Below are positions 1 through 6,300 of a DNA stretch of 7,853 nucleotides, in pieces. Within the stretch, counting starts at the first letter, position 1; every line of letters begins with the position of its first letter. The notes below the pieces were generated by a model. It searched no databases and was not told where the DNA came from. It saw nothing but the letters and a program-made list of their open reading frames with translations. Source of the DNA: Actinomycetota bacterium (lineage in GTDB: Bacteria; Actinomycetota; Humimicrobiia; Humimicrobiales; Humimicrobiaceae); assembly GCA_028696435.1 (NCBI GenBank), contig JAQVHC010000057.1, positions 1 to 7,853 on the forward strand, read 5' to 3'. The translations under genes and the position numbers were made by a program.

Positions 1-650
1 TTCTTTACGTCACGGGCAGTTTCAACAGCAGAGTTTATTACCCTTATTCCATTACCACTACAGGCAAGTATTTTTTCTTCTATCAAGGGAAAATGTGTGC
101 AGCCAAGTATAAGCACATCAATTCCGACATCAAATAATGGTTTTAAATATTCGTTAATAGTTCTTTCAAGGCTCTTGCCTTCAAGGATGCCCTTCTCTAT
201 GAAATCGACAAGTAGCGGAGCAGAGACTGAATATGTCTTTATTTCCGGATCTATCTTTTCAATCTCTTCGCTGTACGCCTTGCTCTTAACCGTGCCTTCG
301 GTAGCAATAACACCCACTTTTTTATTCTTCGTATTATAGACAGCAGTTCTTGCTCCGGGCTCTATCACCCCTACTATGGGAATATTGTAATGTTTCTTTA
401 AATCTTTCAGCGCCGCTGCAGTTGATGTATTGCAGGCAATCACAATCATCTTGACATTTTTTTCATAAAGGAACCCTGTTATTTTGAAAACAAACTTTTT
501 AACTTCATCTAAATCCCGCGGTCCATAAGGAACCCTCTGGGTATCGCCAAAATATATTGTACTTTCATCCGGGATAGTTTTTATTATCTCGCGGAGAACA
601 GTTAAGCCCCCAACACCTGAATCAAAAATCCCTATCGCCCTGTTATCCAA
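1..650 (-). CDS. murI: Glutamate racemase, 3' end cut by the window edge
   Basis: The enzyme interconverts L- and D-glutamate in the cytoplasm and supplies D-glutamate for the peptidoglycan stem peptide. The first 216 residues are visible; the family usually has about 260, so roughly 50 C-terminal residues lie outside. Seen in the sequence: the N-terminal IGIFDSGVGGLTV motif (residues 6-18, catalytic Asp10), FGDTQRVPYG (34-43), VIACNTSTA around the first catalytic cysteine Cys73, and LGCTHFPL around the second, Cys184. Both cysteines are intact, so the enzyme should be active. I chose the TTG at 648-650: an in-frame TAA lies 8 codons upstream, no ATG or GTG lies between, and no methionine precedes the DSG motif. 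The ribosome binding site is weak (AAGAGAG). The gene is separated from the exporter operon by 267 bases and probably has its own promoter, although I could not identify one. Confidence 0.96.
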   Translation of the reverse strand, partial: MDNRAIGIFDSGVGGLTVLREIIKTIPDESTIYFGDTQRVPYGPRDLDEVKKFVFKITGFLYEKNVKMIVIACNTSTAAALKDLKKHYNIPIVGVIEPGARTAVYNTKNKKVGVIATEGTVKSKAYSEEIEKIDPEIKTYSVSAPLLVDFIEKGILEGKSLERTINEYLKPLFDVGIDVLILGCTHFPLIEEKILACSGNGIRVINSAVETARDVK

Positions 651-917
651 ATTTACTCTCTTAATGTTCTTTTAATCTTTTTAATATTTTCTAAACTAGC
701 TGATACTATAAAAAAGCTGCAATAAATGCCACTTTAACTTTAATTAAGCCTGTAAATAAACTCTAATAATTTTCTATTTTCTGATTGGTTCATTATATAA
801 TTTTTAATTTAAAAATAATACCTGGCAATTTAAGGCAGGAATAATATTAATATTTTAATATTAGAAGGTAACTAAACCATTCTACCGCACTATCACAATA
901 TAAAAGCAAAATGTAGC
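651..917. other. AT-rich intergenic region between the exporter operon and murI
   Basis: No gene is visible in these 267 bases. Read on the minus strand they hold the 3' untranslated region of the exporter operon and the 5' region of murI. There is a 9-bp all-A/T hairpin (842-863: TAATATTAA, AATA loop, TTAATATTA) without a following T-run. There is also a short CCTG/CAGG stem (821-839) followed on the minus strand by a T-rich stretch, which is a weak candidate terminator for the exporter operon. No promoter with good -35 and -10 boxes for murI stands out. Confidence 0.5.
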
Positions 918-2834
918 TTATTCAAGTTCTATCTGCCCGGTGCAAAGCTGATAGTATCTTCCTTTTAGTGCAAGAAGCTCCTCATGATCGCCTCTCTCAA
1001 TTATCTGACCATGCTCTATAACTATAATGGCATTAGCGTTTCGGACCGTCGAAAGCCTGTGAGCGATCACAAAAACAGTCCTTCCTGCCATTAAAGCATC
1101 CATTCCTTTTTCAATTAACCTTTCTGTGTGCGTATCTATAGAGCTTGTTGCTTCATCTAAAATCATAACAGGTGGAGATGCTACAGCAGCACGGGCAATA
1201 GCAATAAGCTGCCGCTCACCCTGTGAAAGATTACCACCATCTCCTCTGATTACTGTATGATAGCCGCGCGGAAGACGGGTAATAAAAGAATCAGCTCTGG
1301 CAATCTTTGCAGCGTTTATGCACTCTTCATCAGTTGCATCTAAACGTCCGTAACGAATATTGTCAATTACTGTACCTGTAAAAAGATGGGTATCCTGTAA
1401 CACCATCGCCAGAGAACTACGGAGGTCAGCTTTTTTAATCTCTATAATATTGATACCATCATAAAGAATTCTTCCTTCATTCACATCATAAAATCTGTTG
1501 ATGAGATTGGTAATTGTGGTTTTACCGGCTCCCGTAGAGCCAACAAAAGCAATCTTCTGACCTGGCTTTGCATAAAGACTCACATTCCTGAGTACAGGGA
1601 CTCCCGGTTCATATTCAAAATTTACATCAAAAAACCGGACATCTCCTCTAAGCTCAGTGTAAGTAACTGTGCCATCACTTTGTGGATGCTTCCAGGCCCA
1701 TAGTCCGGTACGCTCCTCGCACTCTTTAAGGCTTCCATCGGGAGTGCGACATGCATTAACCAGTGTTACATTTCCATTATCAACTTCTGGTTTTTGTTCC
1801 ATAACTTCAAAAATTCGTTCTGCACCAGCCATTCCTGCCATAATATTATTTATCTGTGCTGTAATCTGGTTTATAGGCTGACCGATATGACGTGAATATT
1901 GCAGAAAAGCTGCAAGCGAACCAACATCAAACCTGTTCATAAGAATAAGAATTCCACCAAAAACTGCCGTCGCCGCATAGCATATATTATTGAGGTTCCC
2001 CATAATAGGCATAATAACGCCGGCAAGGAAATTTGCATTTGCTGCTGTTACGCGGAACTTCTCATTTATCCCGTTAAAAGCTTTCTTTGCATGTTCCTCA
2101 TGGTTAAACACTTTTATTTCTTTTAATCCACTGATACTTTCTTCAATATATCCGTTTAGTTCTCCAAGAATCTCCTGCTGGTTTTTAAAATAATAACGGC
2201 TTTTACTTGCTATCTTCATACTTATAAAAACCATTATTACAAGTACTATTGCAGTTATAATAAACAAAATAGGGCTCAGTATAATCATCATCGTAACTGT
2301 ACCGATGAATGTTAAAACACTTGAAATAAGCTGGGTCAGGCTACTTTCTAGCATAAGTTGCACATTATCAACATCATTTGTAAACCGGCTCATTAGCTCC
2401 CCGTGTGTATGAGAATCAAAGTAACGAAGTTCAAGCCCCTGCAATTTATCAAAAAGATCACGCCTTATTATATTAGTTGTAGTCTGTGCTACTTTCACTA
2501 TAAATCTACTCTGCAGGAATGCAGCACCAGCACCCACCATGTAAATTATTCCGAGAATAAGAAGCGCTACTGCCAGCCCCTTAAAATCTCCCGGAATTAT
2601 GTAATTATTTATAAGCGGCTTGAGAAAATATGACCCTGCAAGCGCTGTTATTGTACTCAACAAAAGACAGATTATCACAACTATTAAAAGAAATTTGCTC
2701 TTTCCGAGGTATTTTAAGGTTTTAGCTGTAGTACCCCAGAGATTCTTTGGTTTCTCAAAGCTTCTAACACCTCTTCCTCCGCCGCCTCTTCCTCCGCGCA
2801 TACCTGCACCATATACTTTTTTATTCTCTTCCAT
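918..2834 (-). CDS. ABC exporter half-transporter, catalytic-site subunit (TM288-like)
   Basis: This is a fused membrane-plus-ATPase half-transporter of 638 residues. It should pair with the product of the preceding gene to export hydrophobic or toxic compounds across the inner membrane. A Gly/Arg-rich tail (residues 8-24) precedes six predicted membrane helices (about 48-68, 86-107, 166-186, 187-207, 265-285 and 286-306). The ATPase domain has A-loop Tyr408, Walker A GSTGAGKT (432-439), Q-loop Gln480, signature LSQGE (536-540, departing from LSGGQ), Walker B with Asp560 and catalytic Glu561, and switch His592. The intact Glu and His mark this as the subunit whose own Walker motifs form the hydrolysing site, with the odd signature facing the partner's degenerate site. 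About 40 extra residues (355-394, containing ERTGLWAWKHP) join the membrane and ATPase domains; I recall similar inserts in clostridial homologues. Its ATG shares one base with the stop of the upstream gene (TAATG), and GGGAGGG lies upstream at 2846-2852, slightly far away. The substrate is not readable from the sequence. Confidence 0.95.
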   Translation of the reverse strand: MEENKKVYGAGMRGGRGGGGRGVRSFEKPKNLWGTTAKTLKYLGKSKFLLIVVIICLLLSTITALAGSYFLKPLINNYIIPGDFKGLAVALLILGIIYMVGAGAAFLQSRFIVKVAQTTTNIIRRDLFDKLQGLELRYFDSHTHGELMSRFTNDVDNVQLMLESSLTQLISSVLTFIGTVTMMIILSPILFIITAIVLVIMVFISMKIASKSRYYFKNQQEILGELNGYIEESISGLKEIKVFNHEEHAKKAFNGINEKFRVTAANANFLAGVIMPIMGNLNNICYAATAVFGGILILMNRFDVGSLAAFLQYSRHIGQPINQITAQINNIMAGMAGAERIFEVMEQKPEVDNGNVTLVNACRTPDGSLKECEERTGLWAWKHPQSDGTVTYTELRGDVRFFDVNFEYEPGVPVLRNVSLYAKPGQKIAFVGSTGAGKTTITNLINRFYDVNEGRILYDGINIIEIKKADLRSSLAMVLQDTHLFTGTVIDNIRYGRLDATDEECINAAKIARADSFITRLPRGYHTVIRGDGGNLSQGERQLIAIARAAVASPPVMILDEATSSIDTHTERLIEKGMDALMAGRTVFVIAHRLSTVRNANAIIVIEHGQIIERGDHEELLALKGRYYQLCTGQIELE

Positions 2835-4621
2835 TACAGTATCAACCCTCCCTGCTGGGTATCATAAATTTCCCGGTATATTGTATTGCTTTCATACAGC
2901 ATTTCATGTGTGCCTATACCAGAAATCTTACCATCATCCAGTACTATTATCTTATCAGCCTCTTTTATAGAACTAATACGCTGCGAAATAATTATAATAG
3001 TAGACTCCTTAAGATTTTTATTAAATGACTCCATTATTTTTGCCTCAGTGGCAACATCTACAGAACTGGTGCTATCATCAAGAATTAGAATATATGGTTT
3101 TTTTAACAGAGCCCTTGCAATGCAAAGTCTTTGCTTCTGGCCTCCTGAGAGATTCACACCTGCCTGACCGAGTATTGTATCGTAACCATCAGGGAAACTC
3201 ATAATAAAATCATGCGCCTGTGCATTGCGGGCTGCTTCTTCAATTTCTTCCTGTGCAGCATTTTCATTACCCCACAAAAGATTTTCCCTTATGGTGCCAG
3301 AGAAAAGAACATTGGTTTGCAGTACAATACCAATTCCATCACGAAGAGTCTTGAGATTATAATCTCTAACATCTGTTCCATCCACCAGTACCTGTCCGGC
3401 TGTTACATCATAAAGCCGGGGAATAAGACTTATAAGTGAAGTCTTGCCAGAACCTGTACCTCCTATTATTCCAACAATCTCCCCCGATTCTATATTAAAT
3501 GTAATATCAGAAAGAACATCTTTACCCATTTTATTATTAAAGCCATTATTGTTAGCACTACCATTACTATTAACACTATTGCCATACCTGAAATAAACAT
3601 TCCTGAATTCAACTTTCCCGGAAGATACAGAAGGGGTTATTCCTCCTTCTGGAAGAGCGGGTTTATCTGCAATATCAACTTTTGCATCCAGAACTTCTAC
3701 TATTCGCTGTGCGCTTGCTTCTGCACGGGCATACAGAATAAAAACCATAGAAAATATCATTGTGCTTGTTAAAATCTGCATCACATAACTGATAAAACCA
3801 ATAAGCTCACCTGTGCCCATTGTACCGGTGCTAACCATTTTACCGCCAAACCAGATTACAGCTATGGTAGTAAAATTTAATATAAAGAGTATAACAGGCA
3901 TAGCAAGACTAATAAGATAGCCGGCATTTATTGCTGCTTTAGTAAATGCATCATTAACTTTTTTAAATTTCAATTTTTCATATTCTTCCCTGACAAATGC
4001 TTTTACCACACGGATAGCAATCAGGTTTTCCCGTACAGTATTATTTAATGAATCAAGACGCTGCTGCATGGTTGAGAACAAATGTTCTGCTGACCTTATA
4101 ACAAAATATATGCTGATAACAAGCACTGGCATTGCAATTAAAATTATGCCTGATAGCTTTAAATTGATGCTCATAGCAAAAAAACATGCCGTAATCAGCA
4201 TTAAAGGTGCTCGTAGCAATATACGAAGTGACATTAATAGCATAACCTGCATTTGTGTTACATCATTTGTGAGACGGGTTACAAGAGAAGCTGTGCTGAA
4301 GTAATCTATATTGGAAAATGAAAATGACTGCACTTTGTCAAATAAAGCCCTGCGTATATTTGCTGCAAATCCCTGACTGGCATTTGCCGAAAATCTCATG
4401 TTCAGTACACCAAAACCAATAGCAGCCAGCGCAAGTACAATCATTAGTCCTCCTACTCTGGCAATAAAAGCAATATCTTTTTGCGGTATCCCGACATCCA
4501 CAATTTTCGCCATTAGAAACGGCATCATCATTTCGCACAATACATCAAATGTCATCAAAAAAATGCAGGAAATGACATATTTTTTATATTGCCCTATATA
4601 AGCAAATAATCTTTTTACCAC
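2834..4621 (-). CDS. ABC exporter half-transporter, degenerate-site subunit (TM287-like)
   Basis: This is the first half of the heterodimeric exporter: 595 residues with six predicted membrane helices (about 16-38, 55-75, 133-152, 155-175, 238-260 and 275-297) followed by an ATPase domain. Motifs seen are Walker A GGTGSGKT (387-394, Lys393), Q-loop Gln435, canonical signature LSGGQ (491-495), Walker B ILILDD with Asp516 where the catalytic Glu should be, and Gln547 (SQR) where the switch His should be. The Asp and Gln replacements are the hallmark of the non-hydrolysing site in heterodimers such as TM287/TM288 and BmrC/BmrD, so this subunit is expected to bind ATP and regulate rather than turn it over. 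An Asn/Ser/Gly-rich insertion (348-366) sits just after the A-loop region. The start is GTG at 4619-4621, served by AGGAG (4632-4636) embedded in the last codons of marR, 10 bases upstream. Only 6 bases separate it from marR, so the genes are probably co-transcribed and translationally coupled. Confidence 0.95.
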   Translation of the reverse strand: MVKRLFAYIGQYKKYVISCIFLMTFDVLCEMMMPFLMAKIVDVGIPQKDIAFIARVGGLMIVLALAAIGFGVLNMRFSANASQGFAANIRRALFDKVQSFSFSNIDYFSTASLVTRLTNDVTQMQVMLLMSLRILLRAPLMLITACFFAMSINLKLSGIILIAMPVLVISIYFVIRSAEHLFSTMQQRLDSLNNTVRENLIAIRVVKAFVREEYEKLKFKKVNDAFTKAAINAGYLISLAMPVILFILNFTTIAVIWFGGKMVSTGTMGTGELIGFISYVMQILTSTMIFSMVFILYARAEASAQRIVEVLDAKVDIADKPALPEGGITPSVSSGKVEFRNVYFRYGNSVNSNGSANNNGFNNKMGKDVLSDITFNIESGEIVGIIGGTGSGKTSLISLIPRLYDVTAGQVLVDGTDVRDYNLKTLRDGIGIVLQTNVLFSGTIRENLLWGNENAAQEEIEEAARNAQAHDFIMSFPDGYDTILGQAGVNLSGGQKQRLCIARALLKKPYILILDDSTSSVDVATEAKIMESFNKNLKESTIIIISQRISSIKEADKIIVLDDGKISGIGTHEMLYESNTIYREIYDTQQGGLIL

Positions 4622-4627
4622 CTTTGT

Positions 4628-5101
4628 TTAACTCCTTTTTAAATAGACAGGAAGTTTAGCGCCCCTTAATTCGAGGTTTTTAATCATACGAAGATAAAAC
4701 TTTTTTAACTGCTCCTGTTCGGCTTTTGTAAACCCTTTAAATACATCCCGGTTTATTTCATTAAAAGCTGCGGAGCATTCTTCTGTAATTTTTTTGCCTT
4801 TTTTTGTAAGGGCAATTATATTACGACGCTTATCATTCTTATCAGGTTTTTTGCAAATAAGTCCGGCTTTTTCCATACGTTTGATTGAAATTGCAACAGT
4901 GGTAGGACTGATTCCTATCACATCCGCAAGCTCTCTCTGGGAAACTCCTGCCCCTTTCATCTCATATCTAATTGCAAATAAAATATGGGGATGACTTGCC
5001 TTGCAGAGTCCGCGTTTTTCAAATTCTGCTTTTATACAATTATGGTGCATGCGATCAAGTGAATGAAAAAGCCACCTCAGGTCATTCTGTTTACATACCA
5101 T
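4628..5101 (-). CDS. MarR-family transcriptional regulator
   Basis: A 157-residue winged-helix regulator, full length for the MarR family, which acts as a cytoplasmic dimer that binds short palindromes and releases DNA on binding a small ligand or on oxidation. The helix-turn-helix spans about residues 54-79 (SQRELADVIGISPTTVAIS, then RMEKAGL). The wing is residues 87-97 (DKNDKRRNIIA), rich in Lys and Arg, as in the family's DxR wing. Flanking helices (about 7-30 and 126-146) should form the dimer interface. Five cysteines (3, 22, 33, 83, 109) are present, but no known redox arrangement is obvious. The ATG at 5099-5101 is preceded two codons earlier by an in-frame TGA, so a longer start is excluded; the ribosome binding site is weak. 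It heads an operon with two ABC exporter genes, so its probable role is to repress that operon and itself. A strong promoter with overlapping palindromes lies 65-130 bases upstream. The inducer is unknown. Confidence 0.93.
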   Translation of the reverse strand: MVCKQNDLRWLFHSLDRMHHNCIKAEFEKRGLCKASHPHILFAIRYEMKGAGVSQRELADVIGISPTTVAISIKRMEKAGLICKKPDKNDKRRNIIALTKKGKKITEECSAAFNEINRDVFKGFTKAEQEQLKKFYLRMIKNLELRGAKLPVYLKRS

Positions 5102-5165
5102 TGCTCAACCCATCTCTATTTCATATTATTTCTATTTATTGCTTCCAGCTTCTATTTTTATTTCA

Positions 5166-5183
5166 AAATTATTATAATAATTT
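5166..5183. promoter_or_regulatory. 18-bp perfect palindrome, candidate MarR operator
   Basis: AAATTATTATAATAATTT is exactly self-complementary. It lies about 13-30 bases downstream of the predicted marR transcription start, where a bound repressor would block transcription. MarR proteins usually bind AT-rich palindromes of 16-20 bp at their own promoters, so this is a reasonable operator. Its pure A/T content means chance cannot be excluded. Confidence 0.4.
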
Positions 5184-5192
5184 GCTGGCAAA
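5181..5192. promoter_or_regulatory. TTTGC-TG-GCAAA dyad, candidate MarR operator
   Basis: Five-base arms TTTGC and GCAAA flank a 2-base centre and overlap the end of the 18-bp palindrome. On the minus strand it reads TTTGCCAGCAAA, which resembles the TTGCC/GGCAA dyads bound by E. coli MarR. It lies just after the predicted marR transcription start. It contains G/C pairs in both arms, which makes it less likely than the A/T palindromes to be accidental. Confidence 0.4.
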
Positions 5193-5199
5193 CAAATTC

Positions 5200-5215
5200 T
5201 TAATTATATAATTAA
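5200..5215. promoter_or_regulatory. 16-bp perfect palindrome covering the marR -10 box
   Basis: TTAATTATATAATTAA is exactly self-complementary and contains the whole predicted -10 element (5203-5208). Its centre is 33 bases from the centre of the 18-bp palindrome, about three helical turns, so two dimers could sit on one face of the DNA. Because it is all A/T, part of the symmetry may come simply from the TATAAT box. Confidence 0.35.
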
Positions 5216-5230
5216 TTTATGTTAAGTCAA
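5203..5230 (-). promoter_or_regulatory. Predicted promoter of the marR-ABC exporter operon
   Basis: Read on the minus strand: -35 TTGACT (5225-5230), a 16-base spacer, and a perfect -10 TATAAT (5203-5208). Initiation is expected near 5196, giving a leader of about 95 bases before marR. This is the best sigma-70-type promoter in the window, and it overlaps the palindromes described at 5166-5215, which fits autorepression by MarR. Confidence 0.72.
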
Positions 5231-5355
5231 CAAATAATCTTAAAATTTTTTACATACCATGACTATAAGATTTTAAAAGAATAAAAGATAATATCAATAT
5301 GTAAAAATCAAAAAAATTAAAAAGCAGTTAAACGACCTGATATATGCGTGTTTGA

Positions 5356-5520
5356 TTAACATAGTGGTGTGCTTATGGAGCAATATTCTCTGATAGCATT
5401 GTTAATCTCTTCAAGTGTGTGTTTAATATAAGTAGATGTTATGTAGACCAGGAAAGCTCTATCCGGAGTCCTTAAGTTAAGGGCCTTACAAAGTATTTTA
5501 AGAATGTCCGACAGGCTCAA
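5356..5520 (-). pseudogene. Coding-like remnant of unknown origin, 54 codons
   Basis: I do not recognise this sequence. From a TTG at 5518-5520 a frame stays open for 54 codons to a TAA at 5356-5358. The frame stays open for seven more codons upstream (six sense codons after an in-frame TAA). The translation looks protein-like: an N-terminal stretch LSLSDILKILCKALNLRTPD, then RAFLVYITSTYIKHTLEEI, then NNAIREYCS, suggesting two or three short amphipathic helices. Local G+C is clearly higher than in the flanking AT-rich DNA, as expected for former coding sequence. There is no ATG and no Shine-Dalgarno sequence before the TTG, so it is more likely the end of a decayed gene, possibly from a mobile element, than a working small gene. 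A chance open frame is the main alternative. Confidence 0.3.
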
Positions 5521-5567
5521 TGAATTTATTATTTTTTAATTATTATCTTTAATTGTTTCCTTTAACT

Positions 5568-6086
5568 TTATCCCTTAAATCTTGCAGCATATACTTTGTG
5601 AGGAAAATCACCTTTCGCATATTCCACTTTCTTCTTACCCCCTGCAATGTCTTCATCTGCATATGCCTCAACAACTTCTCCTATAAATAAATTTTTATCT
5701 CCTGTTTCTATCTCCTGTCTAACCTTGCATTCCATATGGGCTACGCACTCTTCGATTACAGGAACTTTTACTTTGCGTGCTGGTTCTGGCGTTAAGCCTG
5801 TTTCCTTAAATTTGTCTACTTTATACCCTGAATGAAAACCACAATAATATATTTTTTGTTTTAACTCCTGCGCAGGTACATTTACAACAAATTCTTTAGT
5901 GGCTTCAATCAACTTATTTGAATAAGCTCCCTTTCCTATAGCGCAGGCTATAAGCGGGGGCTCTTTTGATACAGGCATGCAAAAACTGACCGCAATAATA
6001 TTAGATTTTCCACCAATATCTCCGCATGTTATCAAAAAGTGTCTCATTGGCCACATAAATCGTAAATATTCAACCTCAATCTTCAT
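5568..6086 (-). CDS. Flavin reductase-like (flavoredoxin-type) FMN-binding protein
   Basis: A 172-residue cytoplasmic protein of the flavin reductase-like split-barrel family, whose members bind FMN and either reduce free flavin with NAD(P)H or carry electrons (flavoredoxin). Family features seen: NIIAVSFCMPVSKEPPLIACAI (residues 29-50), where the substrate-facing strand meets the conserved PP turn; GAYSNKLIEATKEFVVNVP (53-71), the Ser-Asn and F-x-x-N-x-P block; then FHSGYKVDKFKETGL (84-98) and HMECKV (117-122), followed by the barrel strand NLFIGEVVEAY (132-142). It is near the short end of the usual 170-200 residues. The ATG at 6084-6086 has a strong Shine-Dalgarno sequence (AGAAGGAGG, 6098-6106), 11 bases from the start codon. 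The gene stands alone, with gaps of 275 and about 466 bases on its sides. Electron partner and physiological role cannot be read from the sequence; anaerobes often carry several such paralogues. Confidence 0.88.
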   Translation of the reverse strand: MKIEVEYLRFMWPMRHFLITCGDIGGKSNIIAVSFCMPVSKEPPLIACAIGKGAYSNKLIEATKEFVVNVPAQELKQKIYYCGFHSGYKVDKFKETGLTPEPARKVKVPVIEECVAHMECKVRQEIETGDKNLFIGEVVEAYADEDIAGGKKKVEYAKGDFPHKVYAARFKG

Positions 6087-6112
6087 TTCGATTTTCGCCT
6101 CCTTCTAATCCA

Positions 6113-6132
6113 TTTAGTTATTTTTAGTTATC
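6113..6132. repeat. Two 10-bp direct repeats before the flavin reductase
   Basis: TTTAGTTATT (6113-6122) is followed at once by TTTAGTTATC (6123-6132), 9 of 10 identical. The period of one helical turn would let two regulator monomers sit on one DNA face. The pair lies between the TTGACT box (6137-6142) and the Shine-Dalgarno sequence. Confidence 0.5.
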
Positions 6133-6142
6133 TTAAAGTCAA
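6115..6142 (-). promoter_or_regulatory. Possible proximal promoter of the flavin reductase
   Basis: On the minus strand TTGACT (6137-6142) is a good -35 box, but at a 16-base spacing the best -10 is the poor TAACTA (6115-6120). Initiation would fall near the Shine-Dalgarno sequence, leaving a leader of about 20 bases. A promoter with such a weak -10 might need an activator, for which the adjacent repeats are candidate sites. Confidence 0.25.
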
Positions 6143-6159
6143 CATTCCTGGTTTGTCTT

Positions 6160-6193
6160 CCGGCTATGCGGTATTTCCGACTATGCGGTATAT
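6160..6193. repeat. 17-bp tandem repeat, two copies
   Basis: CCGGCTATGCGGTATTT (6160-6176) is immediately followed by CCGACTATGCGGTATAT (6177-6193), 15 of 17 identical. It is a GC-containing island in otherwise AT-rich DNA and begins 17 bases upstream of the TTGACT box of the flavin reductase. It may be a paired regulator site or a piece of a dispersed genomic repeat; two copies cannot decide. Confidence 0.75.
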
Positions 6194-6271
6194 ACAAAGT
6201 TCTCCAGTAACTAATTCTTTCAAATGATAAAAGCTGCAAAGTTTATATAAGCATATAAATATTGTTACATT

Positions 6272-6300
6272 ATTATGTGACCCGGATTAAATAAGAGCAA
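6272..6300 (-). promoter_or_regulatory. Possible distal promoter of the flavin reductase
   Basis: On the minus strand TTGCTC (6295-6300), a 17-base spacer and CATAAT (6272-6277) form a plausible sigma-70-type promoter with a good -10 and a weak -35. The -10 overlaps the GTTACA-N6-TGTGAC dyad (6264-6281), and a perfect 7-bp hairpin (6242-6259) lies just downstream. It would give a leader of about 180 bases. Confidence 0.25.

Larger units (their letters stand above)
5102..5567. other. 466-base gap: marR control region and a decayed coding remnant
   Basis: This gap has three parts. Bases 5102-5230 hold the marR leader, promoter and palindromes. Bases 5231-5340 are very AT-rich with no gene; they include a 10-bp inverted repeat, TTTTTACATA at 5247-5256 and TATGTAAAAA at 5298-5307. 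Bases 5341-5520 are visibly richer in G and C and contain the 54-codon open frame listed separately. The final stretch up to the flavin reductase stop is A/T-rich without a clear terminator hairpin. Confidence 0.6.

Noticed and set aside
97..339. An 80-codon open frame on the plus strand
   Set aside because: It is antisense to conserved murI sequence including the second catalytic cysteine region.
705..735. Sigma-54-like element TGGCA...TTGCA on the minus strand upstream of murI
   Set aside because: Only 8 bases separate GG and GC instead of the required 10.
842..863. Hairpin after the exporter operon as a rho-independent terminator
   Set aside because: The stem is all A/T and no T-run follows on the minus strand, so it would be unstable and inefficient.
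2620..2970. A 116-codon proline-rich open frame on the plus strand
   Set aside because: It lies antisense across the junction of two clear ABC exporter genes, and its proline run mirrors the Gly/Arg codons of the second subunit.
6160..6193. A CRISPR fragment or cloning-vector sequence in the 17-bp repeats
   Set aside because: There are only two adjacent copies with no spacers, and the resemblance of ATGCGGTATTTC to common vector sequence stops after a few bases.
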